In this document: positions 8,616-17,947 of the stretch, piece by piece
How the letters are laid out: each line of letters opens with the position of its first letter
Numbering within the stretch: the stretch's first letter is position 1
Assembly (NCBI RefSeq): GCF_003814745.1
Contig: NZ_RKRD01000001.1
Location: 186,001-250,000, forward strand
DNA: 64,000 nt
Direction: 5' to 3'
Source of the DNA: Hydrogenoanaerobacterium saccharovorans
GTDB taxonomy: Bacteria > Bacillota > Clostridia > Oscillospirales > Ruminococcaceae
Notes under the pieces: generated by a model
Databases searched by the model: none
Seen by the model: the letters and a program-made list of their open reading frames with translations, nothing else
What the model was told of the DNA's origin: nothing
Made by a program: the position numbers and the translations under genes

Positions 8616-9269
8616 ATGAACCGAGAAAAACTGCTTAAATATCTGCCACTTGTGGCAATGGCAGCTATCGTTGTATTTTTTGGTGCTGCCCTTAAGCGTA
8701 TTTCAATTAACGATATTTTAAGCATAGCGCCCCACAACTACGTGTTGGCTTCGTTAACAATTTTAGGGCTGTATGCAGTTAAATCGGTATCGGTTGTTTT
8801 CCCTCTGTTGGTTTTGTATATTGCTGCGGGGGCAATGTTCCCTACGCTGTATGCAATCTTGCTCAGTGCAGCAGGGTTGTTCATCTGCATTGCAATTCCA
8901 TATTATATCGGGCGATTTTCGGGTAGTGAGGCGGTAGGCAAACTGGTAAAAAAATACCCCAAAGCACAACAGCTATCGGATTATTCTGAGAAAAACGGTG
9001 TGTTTCTCTCTTATCTGCTTAGAGTGGTAAACATTCTGCCAGGCGATATTATAAGCATGTTGCTGGGTGCTTCGGGCATGGATTTTCGCACCTATGTGGT
9101 AGGCTCCATTTTAGGGCTTTTGCCTGTGATGATACCCGCGGTTTTGGTTGGCAAAAACCTTGAAAACCCCACCTCGATGCAGTTTATTTTGCCTTTTGCT
9201 GTTATGATTATTATTTCGCTTGCATCCACTGTTTTATATAACCGCTATAAAAAAAGAAATAGAAAGTAA
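8616..9269 (+). CDS. TVP38/TMEM64 (VTT domain) family membrane protein
   Basis: A 217-residue protein with about six hydrophobic segments. It has the VTT/DedA-related features: FPLLVLYIAAGAMFP in a re-entrant loop region, YYIGRFSG, and LRVVNILPGDIISMLLGASG with its conserved Arg-Pro-Gly arrangement. Members move or scramble lipids or affect membrane homeostasis; the exact role is unknown. The ribosome site GGGAGGG lies before ATG. The gene is divergent from the NSS transporter. Confidence 0.82.
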   Translation: MNREKLLKYLPLVAMAAIVVFFGAALKRISINDILSIAPHNYVLASLTILGLYAVKSVSVVFPLLVLYIAAGAMFPTLYAILLSAAGLFICIAIPYYIGRFSGSEAVGKLVKKYPKAQQLSDYSEKNGVFLSYLLRVVNILPGDIISMLLGASGMDFRTYVVGSILGLLPVMIPAVLVGKNLENPTSMQFILPFAVMIIISLASTVLYNRYKKRNRK

Positions 9270-9333
9270 CTCGGATAAATTTTTAATACTGGATTTTTAA
9301 AGGGAGACTTGGAAAAGTTTCTCTTTTTTATGC

Positions 9334-9383
9334 TTGACTTTAAATTCTACATAATGTAGAATGATGTTACTACACAGTGTAGA
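9334..9383 (+). promoter_or_regulatory. blaI promoter overlapped by BlaI-type operators
   Basis: TTGACT (9334-9339) and TAGAAT (9357-9362) are spaced by 17 bases. A perfect palindrome TTCTACATAATGTAGAA (9345-9361) covers the spacer and -10. A second dyad CTACACAGTGTAG lies at about 9371-9383. Both carry the TACA/TGTA arms typical of BlaI/MecI operators, so the regulator very probably represses its own operon. Confidence 0.75.
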
Positions 9384-9399
9384 AGATAAAAGGAGCCAC

Positions 9400-9768
9400 A
9401 TGATCATGACGAAAATTTCTAAATCCGAGATGGAACTGATGCAAATTATTTGGGAACATGCCGCACCAATTACCAGTGGCGAGATTCTGGAGCGTCTGCC
9501 TTTGGGCAGGGACTGGAAAAACACCACAGTACTCACCTTTTTATCGCGCCTTGCAGAAAAAGGCATGGTGCAGGTAGAAAAACAAGGCAAGGCAAATGTT
9601 TACAAAGCTTTGGTGAGTGAGAAGAGCTATCGGGGGAAAGAAACAGTCAGCTTTTTGGAAGATGTACACGGCGGTTCTGTAAAAAGTTTTATGGCATCGC
9701 TGGTTGACTCCAACGAACTGACGCAACAAGAAATCGATGAGCTGAAAGATTGGCTGTCGAAGAGGTAA
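9400..9768 (+). CDS. blaI: BlaI/MecI-family repressor
   Basis: A 122-residue winged-helix repressor. The DNA-binding part is SKSEMELMQIIWEHAAPIT, then NTTVLTFLSRLAEKGMVQVEKQGK (recognition helix and wing). The dimerisation tail contains the QEEIDELKDWL type helix of the family. AGGAG at 9391-9395 precedes ATG 9400; an in-frame ATG at 9406 is also possible. The next gene, encoding the membrane protease partner, follows after 5 bases. BlaI repressors are released by proteolysis when the BlaR1-type sensor fires. The operators overlap its own promoter. Confidence 0.9.
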   Translation: MIMTKISKSEMELMQIIWEHAAPITSGEILERLPLGRDWKNTTVLTFLSRLAEKGMVQVEKQGKANVYKALVSEKSYRGKETVSFLEDVHGGSVKSFMASLVDSNELTQQEIDELKDWLSKR

Positions 9769-9773
9769 GTAAC

Positions 9774-11273
9774 ATGCTAAACTTTTTTTATCGCACAATA
9801 TTGCCGCTTACGATGGCAGGTTCAGCAACCATGCTCGTTTTGCTCGTTCTTACTCCACTTGTAAAACAAGTTTGGAACAGTACATGGCAGTACTATGCGC
9901 GGCTAATCCCGCTTGTGGTATTTATTGTGCCGTTTCATGTGTTGCCTTTTCAGCAGCGCCCGCACGAAATGCCCGCTGATGCACATGTTCATATAACGGC
10001 GGTAAACCAATTGTTTGAAGCCGTTGTACAACCGCCTTTGCCTACACCGAGTAACACGGTAACACCGTTGCATGTGGTGGCTGGGGTATGGGCAGTTGGT
10101 GCGTTGCTGTTTGCAATGTACAAGCTGTTTGTTTGGGCGCGGTTTTACCAAAGTGTACGTCATTGCAGTGCCACGGTTACCGACAGCACATTAACACAAC
10201 AGTTGGATTGGTGCAAAGGGAACCTGCATATAAAGCGCAACGTGGGGGTTAGAGTGTGTGAACAGGTGGGCAGCCCCATGCTGATGGGCATTTTTCAACC
10301 TGCTATTATCCTGCCCAACCCCAAGATTTGCAAGCAAGAATGCGAATTGATTTTTTTACACGAACTAACTCACTGCAAGCGCAGAGACTTAGTTTATAAG
10401 CTTGCGGCACTGTTTGTAAATGCACTGCATTGGTTTAACCCGCTGATGTATCTTTTAAGCAGGCAGATAAATGAGCTGTGCGAACTTTCGTGTGATGAAA
10501 CACTGGTACAGTATATGGATAAGGAGCAGCGCAGGGCATATGGTTTTGCGATTCTCAACCAAATGAACGGTAAACGGTGGAGAGTTCCCGATGTAGTGTC
10601 TGGTTTCATAGGAGGAAAGAAACTTATGAAAAGGAGATTGCATTTAATTATGAGTGTTCAAAAAACAAAAAAGCTGTTGTTGTTTGTTGGTATCTGTGCG
10701 GTCATCGGTTTAAGCACAGTGGGCGTATTTACAGCAAGTGCGTTCAACCCTAAAACACCAAAGCCCCAACAGATGGCTATGAGCAACGAGGCAACCGATT
10801 ATGGCAGCAGTGAAATTTTGCTTGAGCCCGAACAAGAATTTGAAGATTCTGCCGAAGATTTGGCTACTGTGATTGATGACTCTAAATATTTAGGAGAGCC
10901 TAAAATCTCGCTGATTAAGCCGGTGACGGATGGTTGGGTTTCCGCATCCTTTTGGAGCTATGAAAAGCACATGGGTACAGATTATACAGCGCCTGAAGGT
11001 ACGGACATTCTTGCGGCTGCAAGCGGAACCGTTGCATTTGCGAAAGATACGGAATATGGTTATGGCAAACATATTATTCTTGACCATGGCGATGGAATAA
11101 CTACGCTTTATGCACACTGCAAAGAACTTTTGGTAGAGCCGGGTGACGTGGTGCAGCAAGGCGATGTGATTGCAGTTGTAGGTAAAACGGGCACTGCTAC
11201 AGGCTACCATTGCCACTTTGAAGTACGCGTGAACGGTAAATATGCTGACGGCGAAAAGTGGATAGAAGCATAA
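9774..11273 (+). CDS. BlaR1-type M56 membrane metalloprotease fused to an M23 peptidase domain
   Basis: About 499 residues from ATG 9774. The N-terminal part has several transmembrane segments and the M56 zinc motif FLHELTHCKRRD (about residue 195), with the family block ALHWFNPLMYLL and ELSCDE after it. A further transmembrane helix (about 295-315) leads to an acidic linker. The C-terminus (about 380-499) is an M23/LytM domain with HMGTDY, GDGITTLYAHC and the HxH motif YHCHFEV, in place of the penicillin-binding sensor of classical BlaR1. Zn ligands appear present in both domains. It probably senses wall damage or peptidoglycan and cleaves the upstream BlaI. Translationally close to blaI. 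Confidence 0.85.
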   Translation: MLNFFYRTILPLTMAGSATMLVLLVLTPLVKQVWNSTWQYYARLIPLVVFIVPFHVLPFQQRPHEMPADAHVHITAVNQLFEAVVQPPLPTPSNTVTPLHVVAGVWAVGALLFAMYKLFVWARFYQSVRHCSATVTDSTLTQQLDWCKGNLHIKRNVGVRVCEQVGSPMLMGIFQPAIILPNPKICKQECELIFLHELTHCKRRDLVYKLAALFVNALHWFNPLMYLLSRQINELCELSCDETLVQYMDKEQRRAYGFAILNQMNGKRWRVPDVVSGFIGGKKLMKRRLHLIMSVQKTKKLLLFVGICAVIGLSTVGVFTASAFNPKTPKPQQMAMSNEATDYGSSEILLEPEQEFEDSAEDLATVIDDSKYLGEPKISLIKPVTDGWVSASFWSYEKHMGTDYTAPEGTDILAAASGTVAFAKDTEYGYGKHIILDHGDGITTLYAHCKELLVEPGDVVQQGDVIAVVGKTGTATGYHCHFEVRVNGKYADGEKWIEA

Positions 11274-11275
11274 CA

Positions 11276-11304
11276 AAAACGGAGCGATGCTTTAAGCATC
11301 GCTC
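11276..11304 (-). terminator. Terminator between the convergent blaR-type and prsA-type genes
   Basis: GGAGCGATGC TTTA GCATCGCTCC stem. The T-tract is on the minus strand (read from the plus-strand AAAAAC at 11276), so it mainly serves the foldase gene. Confidence 0.75.
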
Positions 11305-11319
11305 CTTCGGCTGTATTTA

Positions 11320-12390
11320 TTATTTTAGGTTTTTAGAATTAATCATTTCAAACTCCGGGGTTTTTTCCACAACACTGGCTTCCATTAAAGCAGAAATTTC
11401 TTCATTCAACTTTGCGCCGGCTTTTTCAGCAACAATTTGCGGGGCAACCGTATCTTTGTTTTTGTCAAAGTAATCGGCTGCAATGGGCAGGCGCTGAATG
11501 ATGTGATAACCGAAGCTGGATTCGACCAAACCACTAATTTCGTTATCTTTCAGTGCTTTTGTACCCTCGTAAAACTCGGTAACCATTTGCCCTTCAGGGA
11601 AATAGTAGCCGTCGGGGGTGCTGGTCATCCCGGGGTCTTCACCGTATTCTTTTATCAAAGCATCAAAATTTTCACCTGCTTTGGCACGGCTCAGTGCTTT
11701 TTCGGCAGTTTCTTTTTTCTTTGCTATTTCTGCTTCATCGGTGATGTCCTGTGTTGAAATGAGGATGTGTTTTGCATGCAAATAATTCTCGTTAAAATAG
11801 GTTTTCACTTCATCCTCAGACGGCGCAAGACGGCTGCCGGCAGAGGTCATAGCCTCTTGCACTTTGGATTGAAGTATTTGTGACTCAACAACACTGCGGT
11901 AGAGGTTCTCGTTAAGGAACATTTCTTCCAGTGTTTTTTTGTATTGTTCTAATCCGCCTGCTTGTTCGATGGCGCTTTTGATGTTGTCGTCAACTTTCTT
12001 TTTATCTTCGGCAGTCAGCTCAATTTTATTGTCTTTTGCGTATTTGCGCAGAATCCGGTCAAATTTTATGGCTTCCAGGGCTTGGTCTTTGGCAGAATTC
12101 AGCATTTCTTCATTTGCCCAAATGTCGGTTTCTTCACCCGATGCCGAAGAACTTGCCGCACCTGCAAACATCTGCTCAAAATATGCTTTTGATGACAAGA
12201 AATAATAGCGGTATTCTTCAAGAGAAATATCCTCGCCGTCAATCTTTGCAATATTTTCTACTTGAACGGGTTTGCCCTCGCTGTCGGTAAGGTAACTCTG
12301 TTTTTTTGATGCAGCACCGCAACCGGTAAGTGCTGCAGCAGAGATTGCAAGCGCAAGCACCAAAGCAGCAGATTTTTTAATTAAATTCAT
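11320..12390 (-). CDS. prsA: PrsA/SurA-like peptidyl-prolyl isomerase lipoprotein
   Basis: A 356-residue lipoprotein: signal peptide with lipobox LTGCG (Cys about 24). A SurA-N/trigger-like helical chaperone region covers about 45-200, and a PpiC parvulin rotamase domain about 203-300 (LHAKHILIS, FDALIKEYGEDPGM, GYHIIQRLP). It should sit on the outer face of the membrane and fold exported proteins. ATG 12390 is preceded by GGAGGG at 5 bases; the frame's earlier ATG at 12402 lacks a site. It ends at the shared terminator with the BlaR1-type gene. Confidence 0.85.
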   Translation of the reverse strand: MNLIKKSAALVLALAISAAALTGCGAASKKQSYLTDSEGKPVQVENIAKIDGEDISLEEYRYYFLSSKAYFEQMFAGAASSSASGEETDIWANEEMLNSAKDQALEAIKFDRILRKYAKDNKIELTAEDKKKVDDNIKSAIEQAGGLEQYKKTLEEMFLNENLYRSVVESQILQSKVQEAMTSAGSRLAPSEDEVKTYFNENYLHAKHILISTQDITDEAEIAKKKETAEKALSRAKAGENFDALIKEYGEDPGMTSTPDGYYFPEGQMVTEFYEGTKALKDNEISGLVESSFGYHIIQRLPIAADYFDKNKDTVAPQIVAEKAGAKLNEEISALMEASVVEKTPEFEMINSKNLK

Positions 12391-12473
12391 AATACCCTCC
12401 AATTGGTTTTATTATAAAATGTAATGTCTGACAGGTTTTAATTATACAGCATGTCTGTAGCATATTGCAAATA

Positions 12474-12510
12474 AAACAGCCTGCAAAGAAAAAATCTTTA
12501 CAGGCTGTTC
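12474..12510 (-). terminator. Terminator of the Gly/Ala-rich membrane protein gene
   Basis: Stem AACAGCCTGTAAAGA / TCTTTGCAGGCTGTTTT on the minus strand followed by T-rich sequence, about 27 bases after the stop at 12537. Confidence 0.7.
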
Positions 12511-12536
12511 AAATTATGTTCTTTACATAGAAAAAA

Positions 12537-13124
12537 TTACATCATTGGGCGGGCAATGGTTACACCGCCGCCAGCAATTACCTTGCTGCCGCCACTTTTA
12601 ACAGTGCCACTGGATTTAGATGCCGTACTGCTTTCGGATTCAGACGATGCATCTTCACTGGACGAACTTTCTGTTTCGCTTTTTTCGTCTGTTTTTTCAG
12701 AGCTTTCTGCATCGGCTTCACCGCTAGCTTCTGTTTCGCCATCGCCCTCAGCAGGGTGTGATGCCTCTGAATCTAAAGCGGCATCGCCGTTTTCAATGGG
12801 GTTGCCATTTTCATCCAGAGCCATGCTTGCTTCAATTCCATCACCGTTTACCATCATGTCTCCACCCGATTTGGGCTTTTTAACAAATGCAAATACAATC
12901 AGCGAAATGCTGATAGCAATAACAATTAGCACAATGATTTTTTGTTTGGTAGTAAATATAGCCTTTTTGTTTGGATTGGGATATTTAATACCTGCAAAAA
13001 TCAAACCACCGATTGCCCCAAGGGCAACCCCACCGACCAACGTGATAATAATATATTTGAGCACCGTCACAATGCCTGCGGCACCTGCAGCGCCTGCCAT
13101 ACCTACCGATGGATCCATTCCCAT
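12537..13124 (-). CDS. Hypothetical membrane protein with acidic Ser/Glu-rich tail
   Basis: 195 residues from the ATG at 13124 (GAGAGGAG 10 bases ahead); the earlier ATG at 13151 has no site. The N-terminus is Gly/Ala rich (GMAGAAGAAGIVTVL) and forms the first of two transmembrane helices (about 20-45 and 60-80), with a basic NPNKKAIFTTKQK loop between. Residues about 85-185 are a low-complexity acidic Ser/Glu segment, ending in a Gly-rich VIAGGGVTIARPMM. No family is recognised. It could be a small envelope or spore-associated membrane protein, but this is only a guess. Monocistronic. Confidence 0.6.
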   Translation of the reverse strand: MGMDPSVGMAGAAGAAGIVTVLKYIIITLVGGVALGAIGGLIFAGIKYPNPNKKAIFTTKQKIIVLIVIAISISLIVFAFVKKPKSGGDMMVNGDGIEASMALDENGNPIENGDAALDSEASHPAEGDGETEASGEADAESSEKTDEKSETESSSSEDASSESESSTASKSSGTVKSGGSKVIAGGGVTIARPMM

Positions 13125-13332
13125 AAGAAAAATACTCCTCTCTTTTGCCATACAACAACATCAAAACGCATGAATTAACATTTTTTATGATACACTATTT
13201 ATAAATAGATGGCAAGTGCGATGCCAAGCATTTTACATTTTGTACACAGAATTGAGCGTTAAATGATGCTTGAATTTTTTGTTCCAGTAATCATATAGTG
13301 CCGATAATGGGGTGAATTGTTGCATCTCAATT

Positions 13333-13364
13333 AAAAAAGCTACCCGTAATTTTGGATAGCTTTT
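13333..13364 (-). terminator. Terminator of the Na/Pi cotransporter gene
   Basis: AAAAGCTATCC / GGGTAGCTTTTTT on the minus strand with a short loop, 14 bases after the stop codon at 13378. Confidence 0.75.
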
Positions 13365-13377
13365 ACAGAACAGGCTG

Positions 13378-15153
13378 TTATTTTATTTTGCTGTAATATT
13401 TGTTTTCGTAAAATGCAAACTTTTCATTATAGTGTTCGGTTTCTCCCTTGTGGATTTTTCGGATGTATTCGTGACGGTCGAGGTTGCGTTTTTCGCCCTC
13501 GTGCCCAATGAGGTATACCCCGATGTTGGAGCAATGGTCGGAAATACGCTCTAAATTTGCGAGAGTTTCCACAAAGGGGAAGGCTGCATCCACCGAGCAA
13601 AGCCCTTGTTTAAGCCGGTCGATATGGCGTGCCTTAAGGGTTTCTTCCATCAAATCAATGTTTTCTTCCAGCGGCTCAATGTTCAGTACCTTTTTCAAGT
13701 CGTGCCCTTCGGTTGTTTCTACGGCGATGCCGATGATTTCGCTTACCGCACGGTTGATTACATCAAGTTCTGCCAAAGCAGTATCAGAAAAGCTGATGCT
13801 TTTTTCGTAAAGCGACTGTGCGCATTCCAGCACATTAATGGAGTAGTCGCCGATGCGCTCGAACTCACTCTCAAGCTGCAGCAATTCGCTAACCTGGCGG
13901 CTTTCCAGCTCTGTTAATTCATGCTCGGCTAGCTTGAGCAGATAAGGATAGAGTAAATCCTCCATTTTATCGATGAGGTTTTCGTTTTCTTTAATGCGCT
14001 CGACAGCCTTTAAATCGAATTTATGAAATAACCCTGTGCATTCAAGAAAATTTTTGTGGGCAAGCTTTGCCATATGAATGACGGTGTTGCGTGCCTGGTT
14101 GATTGCAAGACCGGGGGATACCATAAAGCGTTCATCCAAAATATTAACTTCTTCATCGGGGGCATCCCCCTCTTTGCTGCGCACTGTCCAGCAGGCAAGC
14201 CGTTCGAGTATACGGGTAAACGGCATAAACAGCAGTGTTATGGTTACGTTAAAGATGGTATGGAAATTAGCAATACCACCACGCCCGATGGGTGAATCCC
14301 AAAACGGAAAACCAATGGTGTACTGAATGGTATAGGTAGCGATCAAAAAGATTGCAGTACCGATAAGATTGAAGTAAAGATGAACCATAGCGGTACGTTT
14401 TGCGTTTTTATTGGCGCCGATACTTGCAAGCATGGGTGTGATGCAAGTGCCGATGTTTTGCCCCATAATAATGGGGAACGCCGCAGAATAGGAGATAATA
14501 CCGGTAGAGCTGAGAGCCTGCAAAATACCAACCGATGCCGAAGACGACTGGATGATTGCAGTTACCAAAGTACCAACAATTACCCCGAGAATAGGGTTGG
14601 AGAGTGATGCGAACATCTCGGCAAACTGCGGCAAATCTTTTAAGGGGCGAACAGCCGCCTCCATATTAAACATACCGGTGAACAAAATACCAAACCCAAT
14701 TAGGATTTGCCCCCAATCACGTTTGCTTGCTTTTTTCGAAGTCATCAGCAGCAGAATGCCCACAATTGCAATCATGGGGGCAAGGCTGGTGGGTTTTAAC
14801 AGCTGTATAAAAAAATTGCTGCTGTCAATATCGGACAGGCGAAGGATATGCGCGGTAATGGTAGTACCAATGTTGGCACCCATAATAACGCCGATTGCTT
14901 GCCGCAATTTTAAAATGCCTGCGTTTACAAGGCCAACTACAATCACTGTTGTTGCCGATGAACTTTGTACTGCCGCAGTTACCAAAGCACCCAGCAAAAC
15001 GCTTTTAAACACGTTGCTTGTCAATTTTTCAAGGGTTTTTTCCATACGTCCGCCAGAGAGCTTTTCAAGCCCGCCGCCCAGTAAATTCATGCCGTACAAG
15101 AACAACGCCAAGCCACCTAATAAATTTACAACCTCAAAAAAACCAAACGCCAT
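13378..15153 (-). CDS. Na+/phosphate symporter with C-terminal PhoU-like domain
   Basis: 591 residues from ATG 15153 (AGGAGG, six A, ATG); the frame runs further up but has no site there. About eight to nine transmembrane helices form two inverted repeats, each with the Na/Pi-cotransporter II signature: AAVQSSSATTVIVVGLV (first) and IIQSSSASVGILQAL (second). After about residue 335 a soluble PhoU-type helical domain follows (LLQLESEFERIGDYSINV and ANLERISDHCSNIGVYLI). It imports phosphate with sodium; the PhoU part probably regulates it. Alone in its transcription unit. Confidence 0.9.
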   Translation of the reverse strand: MAFGFFEVVNLLGGLALFLYGMNLLGGGLEKLSGGRMEKTLEKLTSNVFKSVLLGALVTAAVQSSSATTVIVVGLVNAGILKLRQAIGVIMGANIGTTITAHILRLSDIDSSNFFIQLLKPTSLAPMIAIVGILLLMTSKKASKRDWGQILIGFGILFTGMFNMEAAVRPLKDLPQFAEMFASLSNPILGVIVGTLVTAIIQSSSASVGILQALSSTGIISYSAAFPIIMGQNIGTCITPMLASIGANKNAKRTAMVHLYFNLIGTAIFLIATYTIQYTIGFPFWDSPIGRGGIANFHTIFNVTITLLFMPFTRILERLACWTVRSKEGDAPDEEVNILDERFMVSPGLAINQARNTVIHMAKLAHKNFLECTGLFHKFDLKAVERIKENENLIDKMEDLLYPYLLKLAEHELTELESRQVSELLQLESEFERIGDYSINVLECAQSLYEKSISFSDTALAELDVINRAVSEIIGIAVETTEGHDLKKVLNIEPLEENIDLMEETLKARHIDRLKQGLCSVDAAFPFVETLANLERISDHCSNIGVYLIGHEGEKRNLDRHEYIRKIHKGETEHYNEKFAFYENKYYSKIK

Positions 15154-15330
15154 TTTTTTCCTCCTAAACGAAACTTTCTTTTTTCGTCTTATACAAATTT
15201 TACGCTTAAAAATAGTATAACATTTTTTCGACAAATTTGTACAGAGTGTTACATGAAAAAGCATATGGATAATTTAACCGAATAACTGTAAACATGTTGC
15301 ACTTATTTTTATTGAACGGTCATTTAAGCA

Positions 15331-15358
15331 AAAAAAATCCGTCAGAGACGGATTTTTT
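15331..15358 (-). terminator. Terminator of the deacetylase gene
   Basis: AAAAATCCGTC AGA GACGGATTTTTT hairpin with T/A tracts on both strands, about 80 bases past the stop of the polysaccharide deacetylase. Confidence 0.75.
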
Positions 15359-15438
15359 CGGACGGAATTAAATTTTTAGCAAATTTTTCTTATAATACAA
15401 AATTTGTACACAATTATAAGTTATGATATTTACAGAAA

Positions 15439-16416
15439 CTAGCTGATTGTTGTTGGGCTGTCCTCGTTAAACAGGACAAACTCGTAACCTTGATTGCGCA
15501 GAGTATCAATCGCTTTGGGCAATGCGGCGGTATTTGCGCTGGAAACCGCATGCAGCAAGTAAATTGCACCGTCATGGGCAGCATCAACCATTCGGTTTGT
15601 TGCATCTTCTACAGGGGGCTGTTTATCGGGGTTCCAGTCGTTGTAAGCAAAACTCCAAAAAAGCTGTTTGTAGCCAATTTTATTTACAAGAGCCAATGTT
15701 TGCTCGCTAAATGCCCCCTCGGGGTAACGGAACAGGCTCATATTATAATTGTAATTGTCTTTCATGTAATTGTGCAGGCTCATAATATCGGTTTGTGCTG
15801 CATCAAGCGGAAGTGTGGTAAAGTTGGGGTGCTTATCGCTGTGGTTGCCCACAACATGCCCCTCATCAATCATTCGCTGTATCAGTTCGGGGTTGGTTTT
15901 AACATAGTGCATGGTAACAAAGAATACGGCAGGCACCTTTTTATCTTTAAGTACATCAAGAATTTTTGAGGTGTAACCGTTTTCATAGCCCTCATCAAAA
16001 GTTAAGTATAGTTTACCTTTTTCGCTGCCGATAAAATAAGCGTTGTATTTACCGTATTTTTTTTGTAGCTGAAGGCACGCGGTAGGGCGGTTTACTTCAT
16101 CCTTTTGCCTGCCGGGGCCCCAGGTAACTTGTTTACCGTCAAGGGCACCGATTTCAGAGAAATCGGTGCTCAAGGTCGGTACCATAGTGCCAGAAGGAGA
16201 GGGTGTGCTGGAACTTGTTTTAGGCTCTGATGGCAACACGCTGCCTTCGCTGCTGGTTATAGCAGGTGCAGATGATGTTGCCGGCGGAACAGACGATGTT
16301 ACGGGTGGAACCGAAGATGTAGTAGTACCTTTAAGGTTGTTACATGCGGTACAACCAGAAAGTGTAACCATCGCCGTCATTGCTGCCAGAATCAGTGCTG
16401 TTTTTAAAAACTTCAT
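15439..16416 (-). CDS. PdaA-like polysaccharide deacetylase lipoprotein
   Basis: 325 residues. The signal peptide ends in lipobox LSGC (Cys 22), followed by a Ser/Thr/Pro linker to about residue 85. A NodB-type deacetylase domain covers about 130-315: LYLTFDEGYENGYT (catalytic Asp-Glu variant of TFDDG), GNHSDKHPN (metal His pair), RYPEGAFSE and the PdaA-like block FWSFAYNDWNP, ending in IYLLHAVS. This matches the delta-lactam-forming MurNAc deacetylases that modify spore cortex peptidoglycan. It is likely anchored outside the membrane. The TFDEG instead of TFDDG is normal for PdaA. Confidence 0.88.
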   Translation of the reverse strand: MKFLKTALILAAMTAMVTLSGCTACNNLKGTTTSSVPPVTSSVPPATSSAPAITSSEGSVLPSEPKTSSSTPSPSGTMVPTLSTDFSEIGALDGKQVTWGPGRQKDEVNRPTACLQLQKKYGKYNAYFIGSEKGKLYLTFDEGYENGYTSKILDVLKDKKVPAVFFVTMHYVKTNPELIQRMIDEGHVVGNHSDKHPNFTTLPLDAAQTDIMSLHNYMKDNYNYNMSLFRYPEGAFSEQTLALVNKIGYKQLFWSFAYNDWNPDKQPPVEDATNRMVDAAHDGAIYLLHAVSSANTAALPKAIDTLRNQGYEFVLFNEDSPTTIS

Positions 16417-16651
16417 TGAAAATATACCTCCAAGTATAATTCCTGTCGGAATTTGGGCAAACTATTATTATAAATATGTTTATAAGTATAGTTTACCACC
16501 TTCTTCGACGAAATAAATGAAGAAATCATAAAATTTCAACCTTATTTCACAACTAGTATGTGCAGGAATGCAAATTTAATCAAAAAAACAATTAGGTATA
16601 TTTTAGAAATAAAATAAAAAAATAACAATATAAAATTTAGGAGGTTTCATT

Positions 16652-17944
16652 ATGGATTATCCGTTTCGCATTGCAGATGTTCGCGGCAGAGAGATTTTAG
16701 ATTCAAGAGGCAACCCTACGGTAGAGGCTCAGGTTCGGTTACAATGTGGTGCAAAGGGCGTTGCAAGTGTGCCGTCCGGTGCATCTACCGGCATTTTTGA
16801 GGCGCATGAGCTGCGTGACGGCGATAATAGCCGTTATAACGGCAAAGGCGTGCAGCAGGCAGTGTCCAACATCAATACAACGATTGCGCAAGAGCTGGTG
16901 GGCTTGGACGGCGCAAACCAAACACTCATCGATAATACGCTCAACTCGTTAGACGGTACCGAAAACAAACAAAACCTTGGCGCAAATGCCATGCTGGCAG
17001 TGTCGCTGGCAACGGCAAAGGCGGCGGCATCGGCGGTAAATCTTCCGCTTTACCGTTATATTGGCGGCGCAAGTGCGCGTACACTGCCCGTACCAATGAT
17101 GAACATTTTAAACGGCGGCGCACATGCAACCAATAACATTGATATACAAGAATTTATGATTTTGCCTGTGGGTGCTTGCTGCTTTACCGAAGCTTTGCGT
17201 TGGTGTGTAGAGATTTACCACACACTGGGCGGCATTTTAAAAAGCAAAGGGCTTGCAACTGCTGTCGGTGATGAGGGCGGTTTTGCACCCGACCTTGAAA
17301 GCGATGAGGAAGCAATTGATTACATTATACAGGCTGTAGTAAAAGCAGGATATAATACAGACAATCAAATTAAAATCGGCTTAGATGCCGCAAGCAGCGA
17401 ATGGTACCAAAACGGTGTTTACACCCTGCCCAAAGCACAAAAAACCTTGCAGCGCGAAGAACTCGTCGCCCATTGGGAGAGCCTTATCTCGAAATACCCC
17501 ATTATTACGATTGAAGACGGCGTAGGCGAAGAGGACTGGGACGGCTGGGTGCAGCTTACAGAACGCTTGGGCAGCCGTGTGCAGTTGGTGGGTGACGACC
17601 TGTTTGTTACCAATACCAAGCGTTTGCAAGAGGGCATTTCGCTTGGCGCCGCAAACTCTATTTTGATTAAGGTAAACCAAATCGGTACCCTTACCGAAAC
17701 TTTACAGGCAATCGAAACTGCCAAAAAGGCAGGCTACACCGCCATTATCTCGCACCGCTCGGGCGAAACCGAAGATACCACCATTGCAGACCTTGCAGTG
17801 GCTACCGGTGTGGGGCAAATTAAAACAGGCGCACCTTGCCGTACCGACCGTGTTGCCAAGTACAACCGTTTGCTCCGGATTGAAGAACACTTGCGCACAA
17901 CCTCCGAATACGCAGGTACAAACGCTTTTCATGTAAAATTTTAA
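16652..17944 (+). CDS. eno: Enolase
   Basis: 430 residues, normal length. It catalyses 2-phosphoglycerate to phosphoenolpyruvate. Family blocks are visible: GREILDSRGNPTVE, VPSGASTGIFEAHELRDGD, NGGAHATNNIDIQEFMI, VGDEGGFAP, the Mg-binding TIEDGVGEEDWDGW and GDDLFVTN, the active-site LIKVNQIGTLTE, and SHRSGETEDT near the end. GAGGT is just ahead of the ATG at 16652. It stands alone without gap, pgk, tpi or secG neighbours. A strong terminator follows. Confidence 0.97.
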   Translation: MDYPFRIADVRGREILDSRGNPTVEAQVRLQCGAKGVASVPSGASTGIFEAHELRDGDNSRYNGKGVQQAVSNINTTIAQELVGLDGANQTLIDNTLNSLDGTENKQNLGANAMLAVSLATAKAAASAVNLPLYRYIGGASARTLPVPMMNILNGGAHATNNIDIQEFMILPVGACCFTEALRWCVEIYHTLGGILKSKGLATAVGDEGGFAPDLESDEEAIDYIIQAVVKAGYNTDNQIKIGLDAASSEWYQNGVYTLPKAQKTLQREELVAHWESLISKYPIITIEDGVGEEDWDGWVQLTERLGSRVQLVGDDLFVTNTKRLQEGISLGAANSILIKVNQIGTLTETLQAIETAKKAGYTAIISHRSGETEDTTIADLAVATGVGQIKTGAPCRTDRVAKYNRLLRIEEHLRTTSEYAGTNAFHVKF

Positions 17945-17947
17945 AAC

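Noticed and set aside
14552..15220. Long plus-strand open frame of 222 codons over the Na/Pi symporter
   Set aside because: It is antisense to a gene with clear family motifs, and has no ribosome site or recognisable product.
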